Assembly (NCBI GenBank): GCA_910578565.1
Contig: CAJTQF010000007.1
Coordinates: 1 to 64,000, forward strand
Direction: 5' to 3'
From: an uncultured Christensenella sp.
Lineage (GTDB): Bacteria > Bacillota > Clostridia > Christensenellales > Borkfalkiaceae
DNA: 64,000 bases
The position numbers and the translations under genes are program-made. Shown in pieces: positions 8,478 through 17,323 of the stretch. The notes beneath the pieces were generated by a model that worked only from the letters and a program-made list of their open reading frames with translations, did no database searches and was not told where the DNA came from. Every line of letters starts with the position of its first letter. Position 1 is the stretch's first letter.

Positions 8478-10382
8478 ATGGCAGGATTAAGTCTTAAACA
8501 TATTTACAAAGTATATCCTAACGGCACCAAGGCGGTAAACGATTTCAATATGGAAATCGCCGACAAAGAATTTATAGTTTTCGTCGGACCGTCGGGTTGC
8601 GGAAAGTCTACGACGCTCAGAATGATTGCGGGACTTGAAGACATAAGCGCGGGCGAACTCATGATAGGCGAAAACGTGGTAAACGATATGGAACCCAAGG
8701 ACAGGGACATTGCAATGGTTTTCCAGAACTATGCGCTCTATCCCCATATGACCGTGTTCGAGAATATCGCGTTCGGACTCAGGCTCAGAAAAATGCCCAA
8801 GGACGAAATAAACAGACGCGTAACGGAAGCGGCTGAAATTCTTGGCATAACCGAATATCTCGGTAAAAAGCCCAAAGAAATGTCGGGCGGACAGAGACAG
8901 AGAGTTTCGCTCGGACGCGCGATTGTGCGCGAACCCAAGGTAATGCTTCTGGACGAACCGCTGTCAAACCTTGACGCTAAACTCAGAACGCAGATGCGTA
9001 GCGAAATCGCTAAACTTCACGCAAAGTTGCAAACGACTTTTATCTACGTAACTCACGACCAGATTGAAGCAATGACCATGGGTACGAGAATAGTCGTAAT
9101 GAAAAACGGCTTTGTACAGCAGATAGACTCTCCTAAAAACCTGTACAACTACCCCGGCAATAAGTTCGTTGCGGGCTTCATAGGCACGCCGCAGATGAAC
9201 TTTTTCGAAGGCACGCTTTTGAAAAAGGGTGACGAAGTTGAAATTAATTTCGAGTATTCGGAAGCAAAAATTACCGTACCTTATTCGATGATGTACAAGG
9301 CGAAGCCGTCCTATCTCGACGGCAAGTCAAGGGTATATATAGGGCTGCGCGCCGAAAGCATTTCAATCAATCCCGAAGTCGTCAAGGCGAGCAAATCGAA
9401 AATCAAAGTCAGGGTTTCGCACAAGGAAGAGCTTGGAAACCAGACCCTTGTATACGGCGATATAAATATGCAGGGCGACGGCTATACCGAAAGTTCTACC
9501 AGAATTATAATCAATATGGACGCGGTCTGCGACTTTAAAGCGGGCGACATAATCGACGCGGCTCTCGATATTACAAAGGTACATCTTTTCGACAAAGAGA
9601 CGGAAGTCAGCATTCTTCCCAGAATACCAGAATACAATTATCTTGACTGCGAAGTAACCAACGGCAAAATTATTTTCCTTGGTACGGAGCTTAAACTTCC
9701 GCCCGCAATTCAGTGCGAAAGCGGCAAGTACGAACTTTTAATCCCCACCGACGCAATCACAATGCACGGCTCCGCCGCGGCGGTAACCGTGAGCGAATGC
9801 GAAGAAATCAACGGAAAATACGTTGTCGCGTTCGGGCTTGGCGACAGAAGAATGTACGCCGTTGCGGACGAAGCGGTTAAATGCGGAAAGGCAAAAATCG
9901 GTATCGATTTAAAGAAGATTTCACTCTTAAAAGACGGGGAGACGGTCGTTTCAGCTATGCCCGAAATTATCAAGCTGGAAGGTAAGCTGGTTAAAGAAAA
10001 AGTTGCAGAAACGGTGGAAGTAAACGGAAAGGAAAAGAAGAAGAAAGTTATAAAATTCTTCTATGACATTGAAGGCTTTAAACTTCCCTGCCCCGATACC
10101 GCCGCAACCAAACTCATTACGGCGATGGGCGTTAAAAGAGCGTTTACCGAAAAACTTTACTACGAATGCACGCCGTACGATTTATCGTTTGCCGAAGACG
10201 GAATTCCCGCGGGCGTTCTCAATGTGCTTGATTACGGCAAGGAGAAATTCGCCGTGTGCGAAGCGGGAGGAAAGACCGCTTACGTGCTGTGCGAAGGCGC
10301 TGTCGCGGACGGGGCAAAACTCGTGCCGGACGTCGAAAAACTTTCCGTAATAGAAGCGGCGCACAATATCAGAATTATTTAA
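8478..10382 (+). CDS. msmX: MsmX/UgpC-type sugar ABC transporter ATPase with a long C-terminal extension
   Basis: Residues 1-240 are a complete ABC ATPase: Walker A GPSGCGKST (37-45), signature MSGGQRQR (135-142), Walker B VMLLDEP (ending at 161). A TOBE-like regulatory region follows. It energises MalFG and perhaps other carbohydrate importers. The protein has 634 residues, against about 370 for the family. The extra ~260 residues contain what look like further TOBE-like beta modules separated by a lysine-rich linker (around residue 523). No frameshift is involved. It is the last gene of the operon and is followed by a strong terminator. Confidence 0.9.
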   Translation: MAGLSLKHIYKVYPNGTKAVNDFNMEIADKEFIVFVGPSGCGKSTTLRMIAGLEDISAGELMIGENVVNDMEPKDRDIAMVFQNYALYPHMTVFENIAFGLRLRKMPKDEINRRVTEAAEILGITEYLGKKPKEMSGGQRQRVSLGRAIVREPKVMLLDEPLSNLDAKLRTQMRSEIAKLHAKLQTTFIYVTHDQIEAMTMGTRIVVMKNGFVQQIDSPKNLYNYPGNKFVAGFIGTPQMNFFEGTLLKKGDEVEINFEYSEAKITVPYSMMYKAKPSYLDGKSRVYIGLRAESISINPEVVKASKSKIKVRVSHKEELGNQTLVYGDINMQGDGYTESSTRIIINMDAVCDFKAGDIIDAALDITKVHLFDKETEVSILPRIPEYNYLDCEVTNGKIIFLGTELKLPPAIQCESGKYELLIPTDAITMHGSAAAVTVSECEEINGKYVVAFGLGDRRMYAVADEAVKCGKAKIGIDLKKISLLKDGETVVSAMPEIIKLEGKLVKEKVAETVEVNGKEKKKKVIKFFYDIEGFKLPCPDTAATKLITAMGVKRAFTEKLYYECTPYDLSFAEDGIPAGVLNVLDYGKEKFAVCEAGGKTAYVLCEGAVADGAKLVPDVEKLSVIEAAHNIRII

Positions 10383-10435
10383 CTCATTATTTTTTCCGGT
10401 TTGCATTTCCGGAGAGAACCTCCTTATTACTATCT

Positions 10436-10473
10436 GAAAAGCGGGGAAGTATTTCCCCGCTTTTCGGTTTTTT
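10436..10473 (+). terminator. terminator of the maltodextrin operon
   Basis: GAAAAGCGGGGAA / TTCCCCGCTTTTC stem at 10436-10464 with a 3-base loop, then GGTTTTTTATTT. Confidence 0.9.
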
Positions 10474-10474
10474 A

Positions 10475-10503
10475 TTTACAATATGTGCGGCTGGTGGTAT
10501 AAT
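10475..10503 (+). promoter_or_regulatory. promoter of a candidate small RNA
   Basis: TTTACA (10475-10480), a 17-base spacer and an extended TGGTATAAT (-10 at 10498-10503). No protein-coding gene starts before the terminator 80 bases further on. Confidence 0.65.
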
Positions 10504-10509
10504 AGTTTC

Positions 10510-10616
10510 GTAAATTTTAATTCGGGTGTTGCAAAAAACAGGATAAATTTATAGTGTAAGGGTCAATGAGAAATAAATATCACCCCGCCCGAAAGCGTTT
10601 TCGGGCGGGGTTTTGT
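10510..10616 (+). ncRNA. candidate ~107-nt small RNA
   Basis: This non-coding interval lies between a good promoter and a strong intrinsic terminator (CCCCGCCCGAAA / TTTCGGGCGGGG at 10583-10610, then TTTTG). It contains no ORF with a ribosome site. The next gene has its own TATAAT after the terminator. I do not recognise an RNA family, so it may be a new small RNA or a terminated leader. Confidence 0.4.
10583..10616 (+). terminator. terminator of the candidate small RNA
   Basis: 12-bp GC-rich stem with a GCG loop, followed by TTTTG. Confidence 0.85.
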
Positions 10617-10688
10617 ATGTGTAATATTTAAGGATTTGTTAAAGATTTATACCTGTGAAAGCGGTATAATAATTTCGGGAGAAAAATT

Positions 10689-11375
10689 ATGAAATACAGT
10701 TGCCTTATAGTCGACGACGAAAAAGTGCTTGCGGACAGCACTGCGGAGTACTTCAATCTCTTCGGCGTGAAAACGGCGGTAACCTACGGCGCGGACGGGT
10801 GCCGCAACTTTTTTAAGGAAAACTCCGCCGAACTTATTCTGCTTGATATAAATTTGGGCGACGGAAGCGGCTTCGATTTATGCAGACAGCTAAGGGCGGA
10901 TACGGATATTCCCATTCTATTTATTTCGGCGCGCACAAGCGACGACGATAAAATTATAGCGTTGAATATCGGGGGCGACGATTACGTTCAAAAACCCTAT
11001 TCGCTGGGCGTGTTGCTTGCAAAGGTCAGGGCGGTGTTAAAACGCTTTTGCAAAAATAAAGTAAAGCAGTATTCGGACGGGTATCTGACCGTAGATTTTG
11101 AAACCAAGCAGGTTTACGCCGGCGGCTCCGCAGTAAAACTTACTTCCCTTGAATTCAGACTTTTGCGCTATCTTATAGAGAATGCGGACAAAGTTATTTC
11201 CAAGCGCGAACTGTTTGAAAAAGTCTGGCAGGACAAATTTACGGGCGACGGGACTTTGAACGTGCATATAAGAAGGCTGCGCGAAGCGGTTGAAGTTAAC
11301 CCCAACGAGCCCGGATATATTATCACCGTCTGGGGCGACGGTTACAAGTTCAGTCCGCAAGGAGAGCGCAGATGA
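10689..11375 (+). CDS. OmpR-family response regulator
   Basis: A 228-residue regulator. The receiver domain (1-~115) has acidic pair D9/D10, phospho-acceptor D53 (LILLDINLGDG), the T/S of SART and K102 (VQKPY). A winged-helix DNA-binding domain follows (about 130-225; LTSLEFRLLRYL). Its TATAAT at 10665-10670 lies 18 bases before the start. It overlaps the histidine kinase start by four bases (ATGA). With the downstream ABC transporter this resembles BceRS/VanRS-type peptide-stress modules. The signal is unknown. Confidence 0.93.
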   Translation: MKYSCLIVDDEKVLADSTAEYFNLFGVKTAVTYGADGCRNFFKENSAELILLDINLGDGSGFDLCRQLRADTDIPILFISARTSDDDKIIALNIGGDDYVQKPYSLGVLLAKVRAVLKRFCKNKVKQYSDGYLTVDFETKQVYAGGSAVKLTSLEFRLLRYLIENADKVISKRELFEKVWQDKFTGDGTLNVHIRRLREAVEVNPNEPGYIITVWGDGYKFSPQGERR

Positions 11376-12634
11376 AAAAACAGTTTTTTTTAACGGGTTT
11401 TATAGCCGTGCTGGTTGCCGAAATAATAGCGCTCATCATATTCGCCGTAAAGACGCCCGATTTTTCGCAGGACGCCGTTGCCGTGAACGAAGCGGTACAG
11501 TCTGTAACACACGACTTTGACAATCTGCAAGAACATAAAAATTCAACCGTACTCGACTACGTCGTGCTGGATAACGGCGGCAATTTGCTTTACAAAACAA
11601 AGGCGGGGCTTTCCGAAAGCGTGAATGAAGCAATTACGCATAGAGATACGATACTCGACATTACTACCGACAGCTGTATAGTCGGCAAGGTCATTATTTA
11701 CAACGACGGCGCGCAAACCCTGCAATCGCAAAAACAAACGGCAATTATCGTTTTATCGGTTGCAACCGTCGTTCAGGGCGCAATCTGCATCGGGTACGCC
11801 GTTTATATGTACCGCGCCGTAGTCAGACCGTTCGGCAAACTGAAAGGCTTTGCCAGCCGCGTTGCGGGCGGTAATTTGGATATTCCGCTTGAAATGGACA
11901 GGCGAAATCTTTTCGGCGCGTTTACCGAAAGTTTCGACATTATGCGTTCCGAACTGAAAAAAGCCCGCCTTGCCGAAGCGCGTGCACAGCAGAGCAAAAA
12001 GGAACTGGTTGCAAAACTTTCCCACGATATAAAGACGCCGGTAGCAAGCATAAAAGCGGTGGCGGAAGTGGGGCTTGCCGTGTCGGAAAACAAAAAGGAC
12101 AAGGACAGTTACAGCCGTATAATAGGCAAGGCGGACCAGATAAACACGCTGATAACAAACCTGTTCACGGCAACGCTTGAAGAGTTGCAGCAGCTGTCGG
12201 TTGCGCCCGTAAACGTAGATAGCGGGCAAATTAAGCCGTTGCTTGAAAACGCCGACTATCTCAACCGCGCGGACGTTCCCGATATTCCCGCCTGTCTGGT
12301 TTATGCCGATATCTTACGGTTGCAGCAGGTGTTCGATAATATTTTTGCGAACTCTTACAAGTACGCGAAAACGGATATTTCGTTAGTTGCGGAAAAGAAT
12401 GAAAAGTACTTGCGCATTATAATAGAAGACTTCGGCGGCGGCGTTAAATACGAAGAGCTGTCCTGTCTGAAAGAAAAATTCAGGCGCGGGAGCAATGCAA
12501 AAAATACCGAAGGCGCGGGACTGGGACTTTATATTTCCGACTATTTTATGAAAGAGATGCAGGGCGGTTTAGATGTCGAAAACGGCGAACACGGGCTGAA
12601 AGTTACCGTTACTCTTTCGTTAAGTGGAAAATGA
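11372..12634 (+). CDS. sensor histidine kinase
   Basis: A 420-residue membrane kinase. TM1 is at about residues 6-26, followed by a ~95-residue extracytoplasmic sensor, TM2 at about 124-146, then a HAMP-like linker. The H-box SHDIKTPVASIKAV carries His218. The ATPase domain has N-box NIFANSYKYAK, G1 DFGGGVKYEEL and G2 GAGLGLYIS. BceS-type kinases have a very short external loop; this one has a real sensor domain, so it may sense a ligand directly instead of through the transporter. Confidence 0.92.
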   Translation: MKKQFFLTGFIAVLVAEIIALIIFAVKTPDFSQDAVAVNEAVQSVTHDFDNLQEHKNSTVLDYVVLDNGGNLLYKTKAGLSESVNEAITHRDTILDITTDSCIVGKVIIYNDGAQTLQSQKQTAIIVLSVATVVQGAICIGYAVYMYRAVVRPFGKLKGFASRVAGGNLDIPLEMDRRNLFGAFTESFDIMRSELKKARLAEARAQQSKKELVAKLSHDIKTPVASIKAVAEVGLAVSENKKDKDSYSRIIGKADQINTLITNLFTATLEELQQLSVAPVNVDSGQIKPLLENADYLNRADVPDIPACLVYADILRLQQVFDNIFANSYKYAKTDISLVAEKNEKYLRIIIEDFGGGVKYEELSCLKEKFRRGSNAKNTEGAGLGLYISDYFMKEMQGGLDVENGEHGLKVTVTLSLSGK

Positions 12635-12651
12635 ACCAGCCCTTTATTCTG

Positions 12652-12673
12652 AGCGTAGCGAAGAATCTATACA
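12652..12673. repeat. short imperfect palindrome (TTCTGAGCG type)
   Basis: ATTCTGAGCG-TA-GCGAAGAAT is an imperfect inverted repeat lying directly after the kinase gene. Very similar short words are scattered in many bacterial genomes. Only one copy was noticed here. Confidence 0.35.
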
Positions 12674-12715
12674 TTTAAGAAATATTTAATAATTACGTAA
12701 AGACATTTAATAATT
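12673..12715 (+). promoter_or_regulatory. direct repeats, possible response-regulator sites
   Basis: ATTTAATAATT occurs at 12684-12694 and again at 12705-12715 (21 bp apart), with a partial copy ATTTAAGA at 12673. OmpR-type regulators bind direct repeats about 10-11 or 21 bp apart, and the site lies just ahead of the ABC transporter genes. Confidence 0.45.
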
Positions 12716-12753
12716 GTAAAAGCTAAAATGGACGTGTTAAAAGGAGATTAAAA

Positions 12754-13515
12754 ATGCAACGGCAAATTTTATTGAAAACCGAAAAACTATGCAAGACTTT
12801 CTCTAACGGAGGTCAGCAACAGCACGTTCTTAAAAACATTGATTTGGAACTTTATCAAGGTGATTTTACCGTCATTATGGGCGCGAGCGGCGCGGGGAAG
12901 TCCACGCTTTTGTACGCCCTTTCGGGAATGGATACTCCGTCGCTCGGTACTATTACGTTCGGCGATAAAGTAATATCCGATTTATCGCAGGACGGACTTG
13001 CGGTATTCCGCCGCGACCATTGCGGGTTTGTATTTCAGCAAATTTATCTTATTGACGGAATGTCGGTTATGGATAACGTGCTTTCCGCAGGGTTGCTTGT
13101 AAACAAAGACAAAAAAGCGCTTGTCGCAAGGGCGAAGGAGTTGTTCGCGGCTGTAGATATACCGGAAGAAACGCAAAAGAAATTCCCTGCGCAAATATCT
13201 GGCGGCGAAGCGCAGAGAGTCGGTATCGTCCGTGCGCTTATAAACAGTCCCGAAATACTGTTTGCAGACGAGCCCACAGGCGCGCTGAACAGTAAAACGG
13301 GACTGGACGTTCTGGATACTCTTACCAAATTCAACGAGCAGGGGCAAAGCGTGGTTATGGTAACGCACGATATGCGTTCGGCGCGCCGCGGAAACCGTAT
13401 TCTCTACTTGAAAGACGGCGTAATCTTGGGCGAATGTAATTTGGGGAAATACTCGCACGGCGATACCGAAAGGCACCAAAAGCTCGCGGCGTTTTTAAGC
13501 AAAATGGGGTGGTAA
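12754..13515 (+). CDS. BceA/LolD-type ABC transporter ATPase
   Basis: A 253-residue ATPase: Walker A GASGAGKST (43-51), signature SGGEAQR and Walker B ILFADEPTGAL, which is characteristic of the MacB/LolD/BceA class. AAAAGGAGATT is the ribosome site. It pairs with the FtsX-like permease starting two bases after its stop. Such pairs typically act on antimicrobial peptides or envelope substrates. Its link to the upstream two-component system is inferred from order. Confidence 0.93.
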   Translation: MQRQILLKTEKLCKTFSNGGQQQHVLKNIDLELYQGDFTVIMGASGAGKSTLLYALSGMDTPSLGTITFGDKVISDLSQDGLAVFRRDHCGFVFQQIYLIDGMSVMDNVLSAGLLVNKDKKALVARAKELFAAVDIPEETQKKFPAQISGGEAQRVGIVRALINSPEILFADEPTGALNSKTGLDVLDTLTKFNEQGQSVVMVTHDMRSARRGNRILYLKDGVILGECNLGKYSHGDTERHQKLAAFLSKMGW

Positions 13516-13516
13516 A

Positions 13517-15859
13517 ATGAGAAAATTATTTCTTATAGCCCGCTCCAATATGCGGAAAGCCAAAGGGCAGACGACGGCAATCGTCGTACTTATTTTGCTT
13601 GCGTCCATGTTGTTGAATTTGTGGCTCATGCTGTCTATGGACTATAAAGCCAACTTTGACAGATACCACGATAAACTCAACGCCGAACACGTTACTCTTG
13701 CGGTAGACGATGCCGACGGGATTGTTTATGAATTTTTATCGCAGACGCTACCAGATGACACGGAAGTCAAAGAATACTGTTTGGATAGCTGTATGCTTAT
13801 GATTTGTACGTTCCCCTATAACGGCGGAACGATGAACACCGATGTTGCTTTTATGGATAAACAAACGGCTTTATCGCGCACAATAGGAAAACCTGAAATC
13901 GTTGAAGACAGCGATTTAACAAGCGGAATTTATTTACCTATGCTTTATAAGTCGGCGGATTGTTCAGTAGGTAAAACGATTGAAATATCTATCGGCAGTC
14001 ATCCCGTAACCTACACGATATGCGGCTTCTTCAACAGTGTAATGTTGGGTTCGCATAACTGCGCTTTAATGCAAACCATACTTACGGCAGACAAATACGC
14101 CGAGCTTGAAAATTTGAATTACGCACCACAGGCAACTTTGTGTTCGGTACGTTTGAATGATATATCGAACAATCTCAATTATAGAGCAACATTAAAATCA
14201 ACCGTTTCGGAGAATTTTCCTAATACTCGTATGATAGGAAGTTGTTATGACGTGGTTGTGCAGGCAAGATACATTTCGCAAATGATTTGTTCGGGAATAA
14301 TAAGCGTAATGGCTTTTATCGTGCTGTTGATTGCACTTGTGGTAATTATATCGAATATTATCAATTATATTCAGGTCAACGTTAAAAATCTCGGTGCGTT
14401 CAAAGCCACAGGTTATACGTCAAGACAACTTGTTTGTTCACTATTATTGCAGTTTTTGGGGCTGACTTTAATTGCGGCAATCGTTGGTGCAGGGCTTTCT
14501 TACTGTATCTTCCCATTACTCAACACAATGATGATAGCACAAACGGGAATACCTTACGCAGTACATTTTTTACCATTGCCTGCGCTTATTGCACTTTTGA
14601 TTTTGGGTGGCGCAGTTGCTCTTTCCACTTGGCTTTCGGCCCGCAGAATAAAGAAAATAGAGCCTATCGTAGCATTGCGTTCGGGTGTTCAGACGCATAA
14701 CTTTAAGCGCAACCATGTTCCGCTTGAAAAGACCAAAGCCCCGCTCAATCTCGCACTTGCTCTGAAAACTACTCTATCGGGTGTAAAGCATAATATAACA
14801 ATTTGTATTACTATGCTTGTGCTTTCCCTTGTGGTCGTTTTTTCAGGACTTATGACAGAAAATGTAGTTGTCGATATGACGCCGTTTTTAGATTTGATAG
14901 TAGGTGAAACAGCGGACAGCGGAATTAACGTGCAAATTGAAGTTGAAGACGATTTTCTTGATGCACTAAATTCCGATAGTCGTGTTGAAAAGGCGTATCT
15001 TTATAACTCCGTGACAATATCGCACGTCGGCGGTGCGGAACTTTTGGCGAATATGTGTGATGATTTTTCCGTGCTTAATAATCAAAGCATAGTTTTTAAG
15101 GGCAGATTTCCCAAATACGATAATGAAATCGCTATCGGCGCAAAATATGCAAAAGAAAAAGGCTTTGAAATCGGCAACGAAATAGAAATAGCTATAAACG
15201 GCAACACTCAAAAATATCTTATAAGCGGTTTTACACAAATCTCAAACAATCTTGGCAGGGATTGCCTTCTGACAAGAAATGGTTTCGAGCGGTTGGGAAC
15301 ATTGCAGAGCGTTACTTATTATATCAAGCTCGCGGAAGGTACGGATATAGACGCTTTCAACGAAGAAATGAAAGGGAACTTTGCGGGAAATGTAAATACC
15401 ATTATAAATATACAAGCGACGCTTGACGCTATGGCGGGCGTTTATGTTTCGCTTATAATGATAATTGTAATAGCAATTCTTATTCTTTCGGCGGTAATAA
15501 TTGCATTCGTTTTGTATCTGCTTGTCCGCACGATGCTGAACAACAAAAAGCGGGACTACGGAATACTCAAATCGCTTGGATTTACAACGAAGCAACTCAT
15601 TTTGCAGACTGCGCTTTCGTTTATGCCTACGATTATTATTTCAACCGTTATAGGAATTATTTTAAGTTGCCTTGCAATCAACCCGCTAATGTCGTTGTTT
15701 TTAAGTTCATTAGGCATTGTAAAGTGTACGTTTAATATTCCTATCCTGTTCGTCACGGTAGCGGGAATCGCGCTTATACTTCTGTCGTTTGGCATTTCTT
15801 GTTTGCTGTCGCTTAAAATCAAAAAGATAGCGCCCCGCACATTGCTGTCCGGGGAGTAA
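13517..15859 (+). CDS. FtsX-like ABC transporter permease (BceB/MacB-like)
   Basis: A 780-residue permease. It has an N-terminal helix, a large extracytoplasmic domain (about residues 45-250), three helices around 260-380, a further helix near 435, a second external domain (about 460-640) and three more helices at the end. That is the duplicated FtsX layout of transporters acting on lipoproteins or peptides. BceB proteins have one large loop; this double-loop form is closer to generic MacB/YknZ-like or VEX-type permeases. The substrate is unknown. Confidence 0.9.
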   Translation: MRKLFLIARSNMRKAKGQTTAIVVLILLASMLLNLWLMLSMDYKANFDRYHDKLNAEHVTLAVDDADGIVYEFLSQTLPDDTEVKEYCLDSCMLMICTFPYNGGTMNTDVAFMDKQTALSRTIGKPEIVEDSDLTSGIYLPMLYKSADCSVGKTIEISIGSHPVTYTICGFFNSVMLGSHNCALMQTILTADKYAELENLNYAPQATLCSVRLNDISNNLNYRATLKSTVSENFPNTRMIGSCYDVVVQARYISQMICSGIISVMAFIVLLIALVVIISNIINYIQVNVKNLGAFKATGYTSRQLVCSLLLQFLGLTLIAAIVGAGLSYCIFPLLNTMMIAQTGIPYAVHFLPLPALIALLILGGAVALSTWLSARRIKKIEPIVALRSGVQTHNFKRNHVPLEKTKAPLNLALALKTTLSGVKHNITICITMLVLSLVVVFSGLMTENVVVDMTPFLDLIVGETADSGINVQIEVEDDFLDALNSDSRVEKAYLYNSVTISHVGGAELLANMCDDFSVLNNQSIVFKGRFPKYDNEIAIGAKYAKEKGFEIGNEIEIAINGNTQKYLISGFTQISNNLGRDCLLTRNGFERLGTLQSVTYYIKLAEGTDIDAFNEEMKGNFAGNVNTIINIQATLDAMAGVYVSLIMIIVIAILILSAVIIAFVLYLLVRTMLNNKKRDYGILKSLGFTTKQLILQTALSFMPTIIISTVIGIILSCLAINPLMSLFLSSLGIVKCTFNIPILFVTVAGIALILLSFGISCLLSLKIKKIAPRTLLSGE

Positions 15860-15883
15860 AAAATTTCTTATAAAATTATTTTG

Positions 15884-15917
15884 CGATGGAGCCGAAATAC
15901 GGCTCCGTCGCTACATT
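15884..15917 (+). terminator. terminator of the two-component/ABC operon
   Basis: CGATGGAGCCG / CGGCTCCGTCG stem (15884-15910) with loop AAATA, followed by a weak CTACATTTT tail. Confidence 0.6.
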
Positions 15918-15921
15918 TTAA

Positions 15922-15962
15922 CAGCAAAATAAAATGAGTCGAACCTATGTGTTCGACTCATT
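15922..15962 (-). terminator. terminator of tRNA-Gln(CTG)
   Basis: On the minus strand AATGAGTCGAAC pairs with GTTCGACTCATT, followed by TTATTTTG, directly after the tRNA 3' end. Confidence 0.8.
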
Positions 15963-15968
15963 CCCAAA

Positions 15969-16043
15969 TGGCTGGGGTGGCTGGATTTGAACCAACGAAT
16001 GACGGAGTCAGAGTCCGTTGCCTTACCGCTTGGCGACACCCCA
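15969..16043 (-). tRNA. tRNA-Gln (anticodon CTG)
   Basis: A 75-base cloverleaf with a 7-bp acceptor (TGGGGTG/CACCCCA), anticodon loop CTCTGAC giving CTG, a GGTTCAAATCC T-arm and an encoded CCA end. Confidence 0.95.
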
Positions 16044-16063
16044 ATAAATTCAATTGCTTAATT

Positions 16064-16092
16064 ATTATATAAGTAAACCCCGAAAATTTCAA
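16064..16092 (-). promoter_or_regulatory. promoter of tRNA-Gln(CTG)
   Basis: Minus-strand TTGAAA (16087-16092), 17 bases, TATAAT (16064-16069), about 20 bases before the tRNA. Confidence 0.8.
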
Positions 16093-16267
16093 GCGTTTTT
16101 AAGGGGTTTTTTATTTTTTATTTACAGCAGTCCATTGAATATTACGTAGGTTTACGGTGAACGCTTATTTAATGCCGCGGACAGATTGGAAAGAAGGGCT
16201 TCGGCGGCGTAAAAAATATTTGCGTTGAAGCGCAAAAAAGTGTACAATAACGGCTGAGGATATTTAT

Positions 16268-17323
16268 ATGAAAATTATACACTGTGCGGACATACACCTT
16301 GGTTCTAAAATAGACAGTTCGTTCCCAAAAGAAATTTCCGCAAAGCGCAAAGAAACGGTGCGAAACACGTTTAAGCGCCTTGTTGCCTATGCGGCGGAAA
16401 ACGGCGTTGAAATAATTCTTTTATCCGGCGACGTATTTGACGTGGACAATCCGTTCAAAAAAGATAAAGAGTTTTTCTTCAGCGTGGTTGCAAACAACCC
16501 GGCGATAGATTTTTATTATCTCCGCGGCAACCACGATATTAACGGCGAAAGCGCAGGGTATGAAAATTTGAAAACTTTTTCCGACTGCTGGACCAAGTAT
16601 GAATACGACGGAGTGACCGTTTGCGGCATTGAAATGACGGGCGAAAACTGCACGTCGTTTTATTCCACGCTTGACCTTGAAAAGCAAAATCTTAATATAG
16701 TTATGTTGCACGGACAGGTTTCGTCTTCGGCGGGAATGGGCAGGATTAACCTTTCGAAACTGAAAGAAAAAAATATAGACTATCTTGCGCTGGGACACGT
16801 TCACGAATACAGGAGCGGACAACTGGACGGGCGCGGGGTATGGGCGTACAGCGGCTGTCCCGAAGGCAGGGGATTTGACGAAACGGGCGAAAAGGGTTTT
16901 GTCGAAATAGAGCTGCGCGACGGCAAACTTTCGCACAGGTTTGTGCCTTTTTCCGAAAACGCGATTATTGAAAAATCCGTGGATATAACGGGAGTGCGAG
17001 ACGCGTACGCGGCTTCGTTGAAAGTGAAAGAAGAAGCCGCGCTGTGCAACAGAAACATTTACAGAATACTTTTGACGGGCGAAGTGGATTATACGGTGGA
17101 CGATTTGGTTGCGGACGTTGAAAAGTATCTTTCGGGCGATTGCCTGTTTGTGCGCGTTAAGGACAGAACGCGCAAAAAAATAGACGTGCGGGCATACGAC
17201 GGCGACACGTCTTTAAAGGGCGAGTTTGTGCGCACGGTGTACGCCGCGGACTACCCCGAAGAAGATAAAGCCAGAATAATTTCTTACGGACTTAAAGCCC
17301 TTTCGGGCAGGGGGATAGAATAA
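16268..17323 (+). CDS. SbcD/YhaO-like metallophosphoesterase (DNA repair nuclease subunit)
   Basis: A 351-residue Mre11-type calcineurin-like phosphoesterase. The metal-binding motifs are MKIIHCADIHLGS (D8, H10), LSGDVFDV, LRGNHDI and ALGHVHEY. The partner gene starts inside its stop codon (TAATG), so the two are co-translated as in SbcCD and YhaON. By family the pair processes DNA ends and hairpins. The partner's short, membrane-segment-containing form points to the YhaO/YhaN branch rather than classical SbcCD. Confidence 0.9.
   Translation: MKIIHCADIHLGSKIDSSFPKEISAKRKETVRNTFKRLVAYAAENGVEIILLSGDVFDVDNPFKKDKEFFFSVVANNPAIDFYYLRGNHDINGESAGYENLKTFSDCWTKYEYDGVTVCGIEMTGENCTSFYSTLDLEKQNLNIVMLHGQVSSSAGMGRINLSKLKEKNIDYLALGHVHEYRSGQLDGRGVWAYSGCPEGRGFDETGEKGFVEIELRDGKLSHRFVPFSENAIIEKSVDITGVRDAYAASLKVKEEAALCNRNIYRILLTGEVDYTVDDLVADVEKYLSGDCLFVRVKDRTRKKIDVRAYDGDTSLKGEFVRTVYAADYPEEDKARIISYGLKALSGRGIE

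Noticed and set aside
10590..10602. CGAAAGCGTTTTCG as a catabolite-responsive element (cre)
   Set aside because: It lies inside the stem and loop of an intrinsic terminator, and the outer bases pair with the rest of the stem instead of matching cre.
16074..16116. Possible plus-strand terminator AAACCCC...GGGGTTTTTT
   Set aside because: The loop is about 22 bases and no gene ends upstream on that strand apart from one already terminated at 15884-15917; too weak to annotate.
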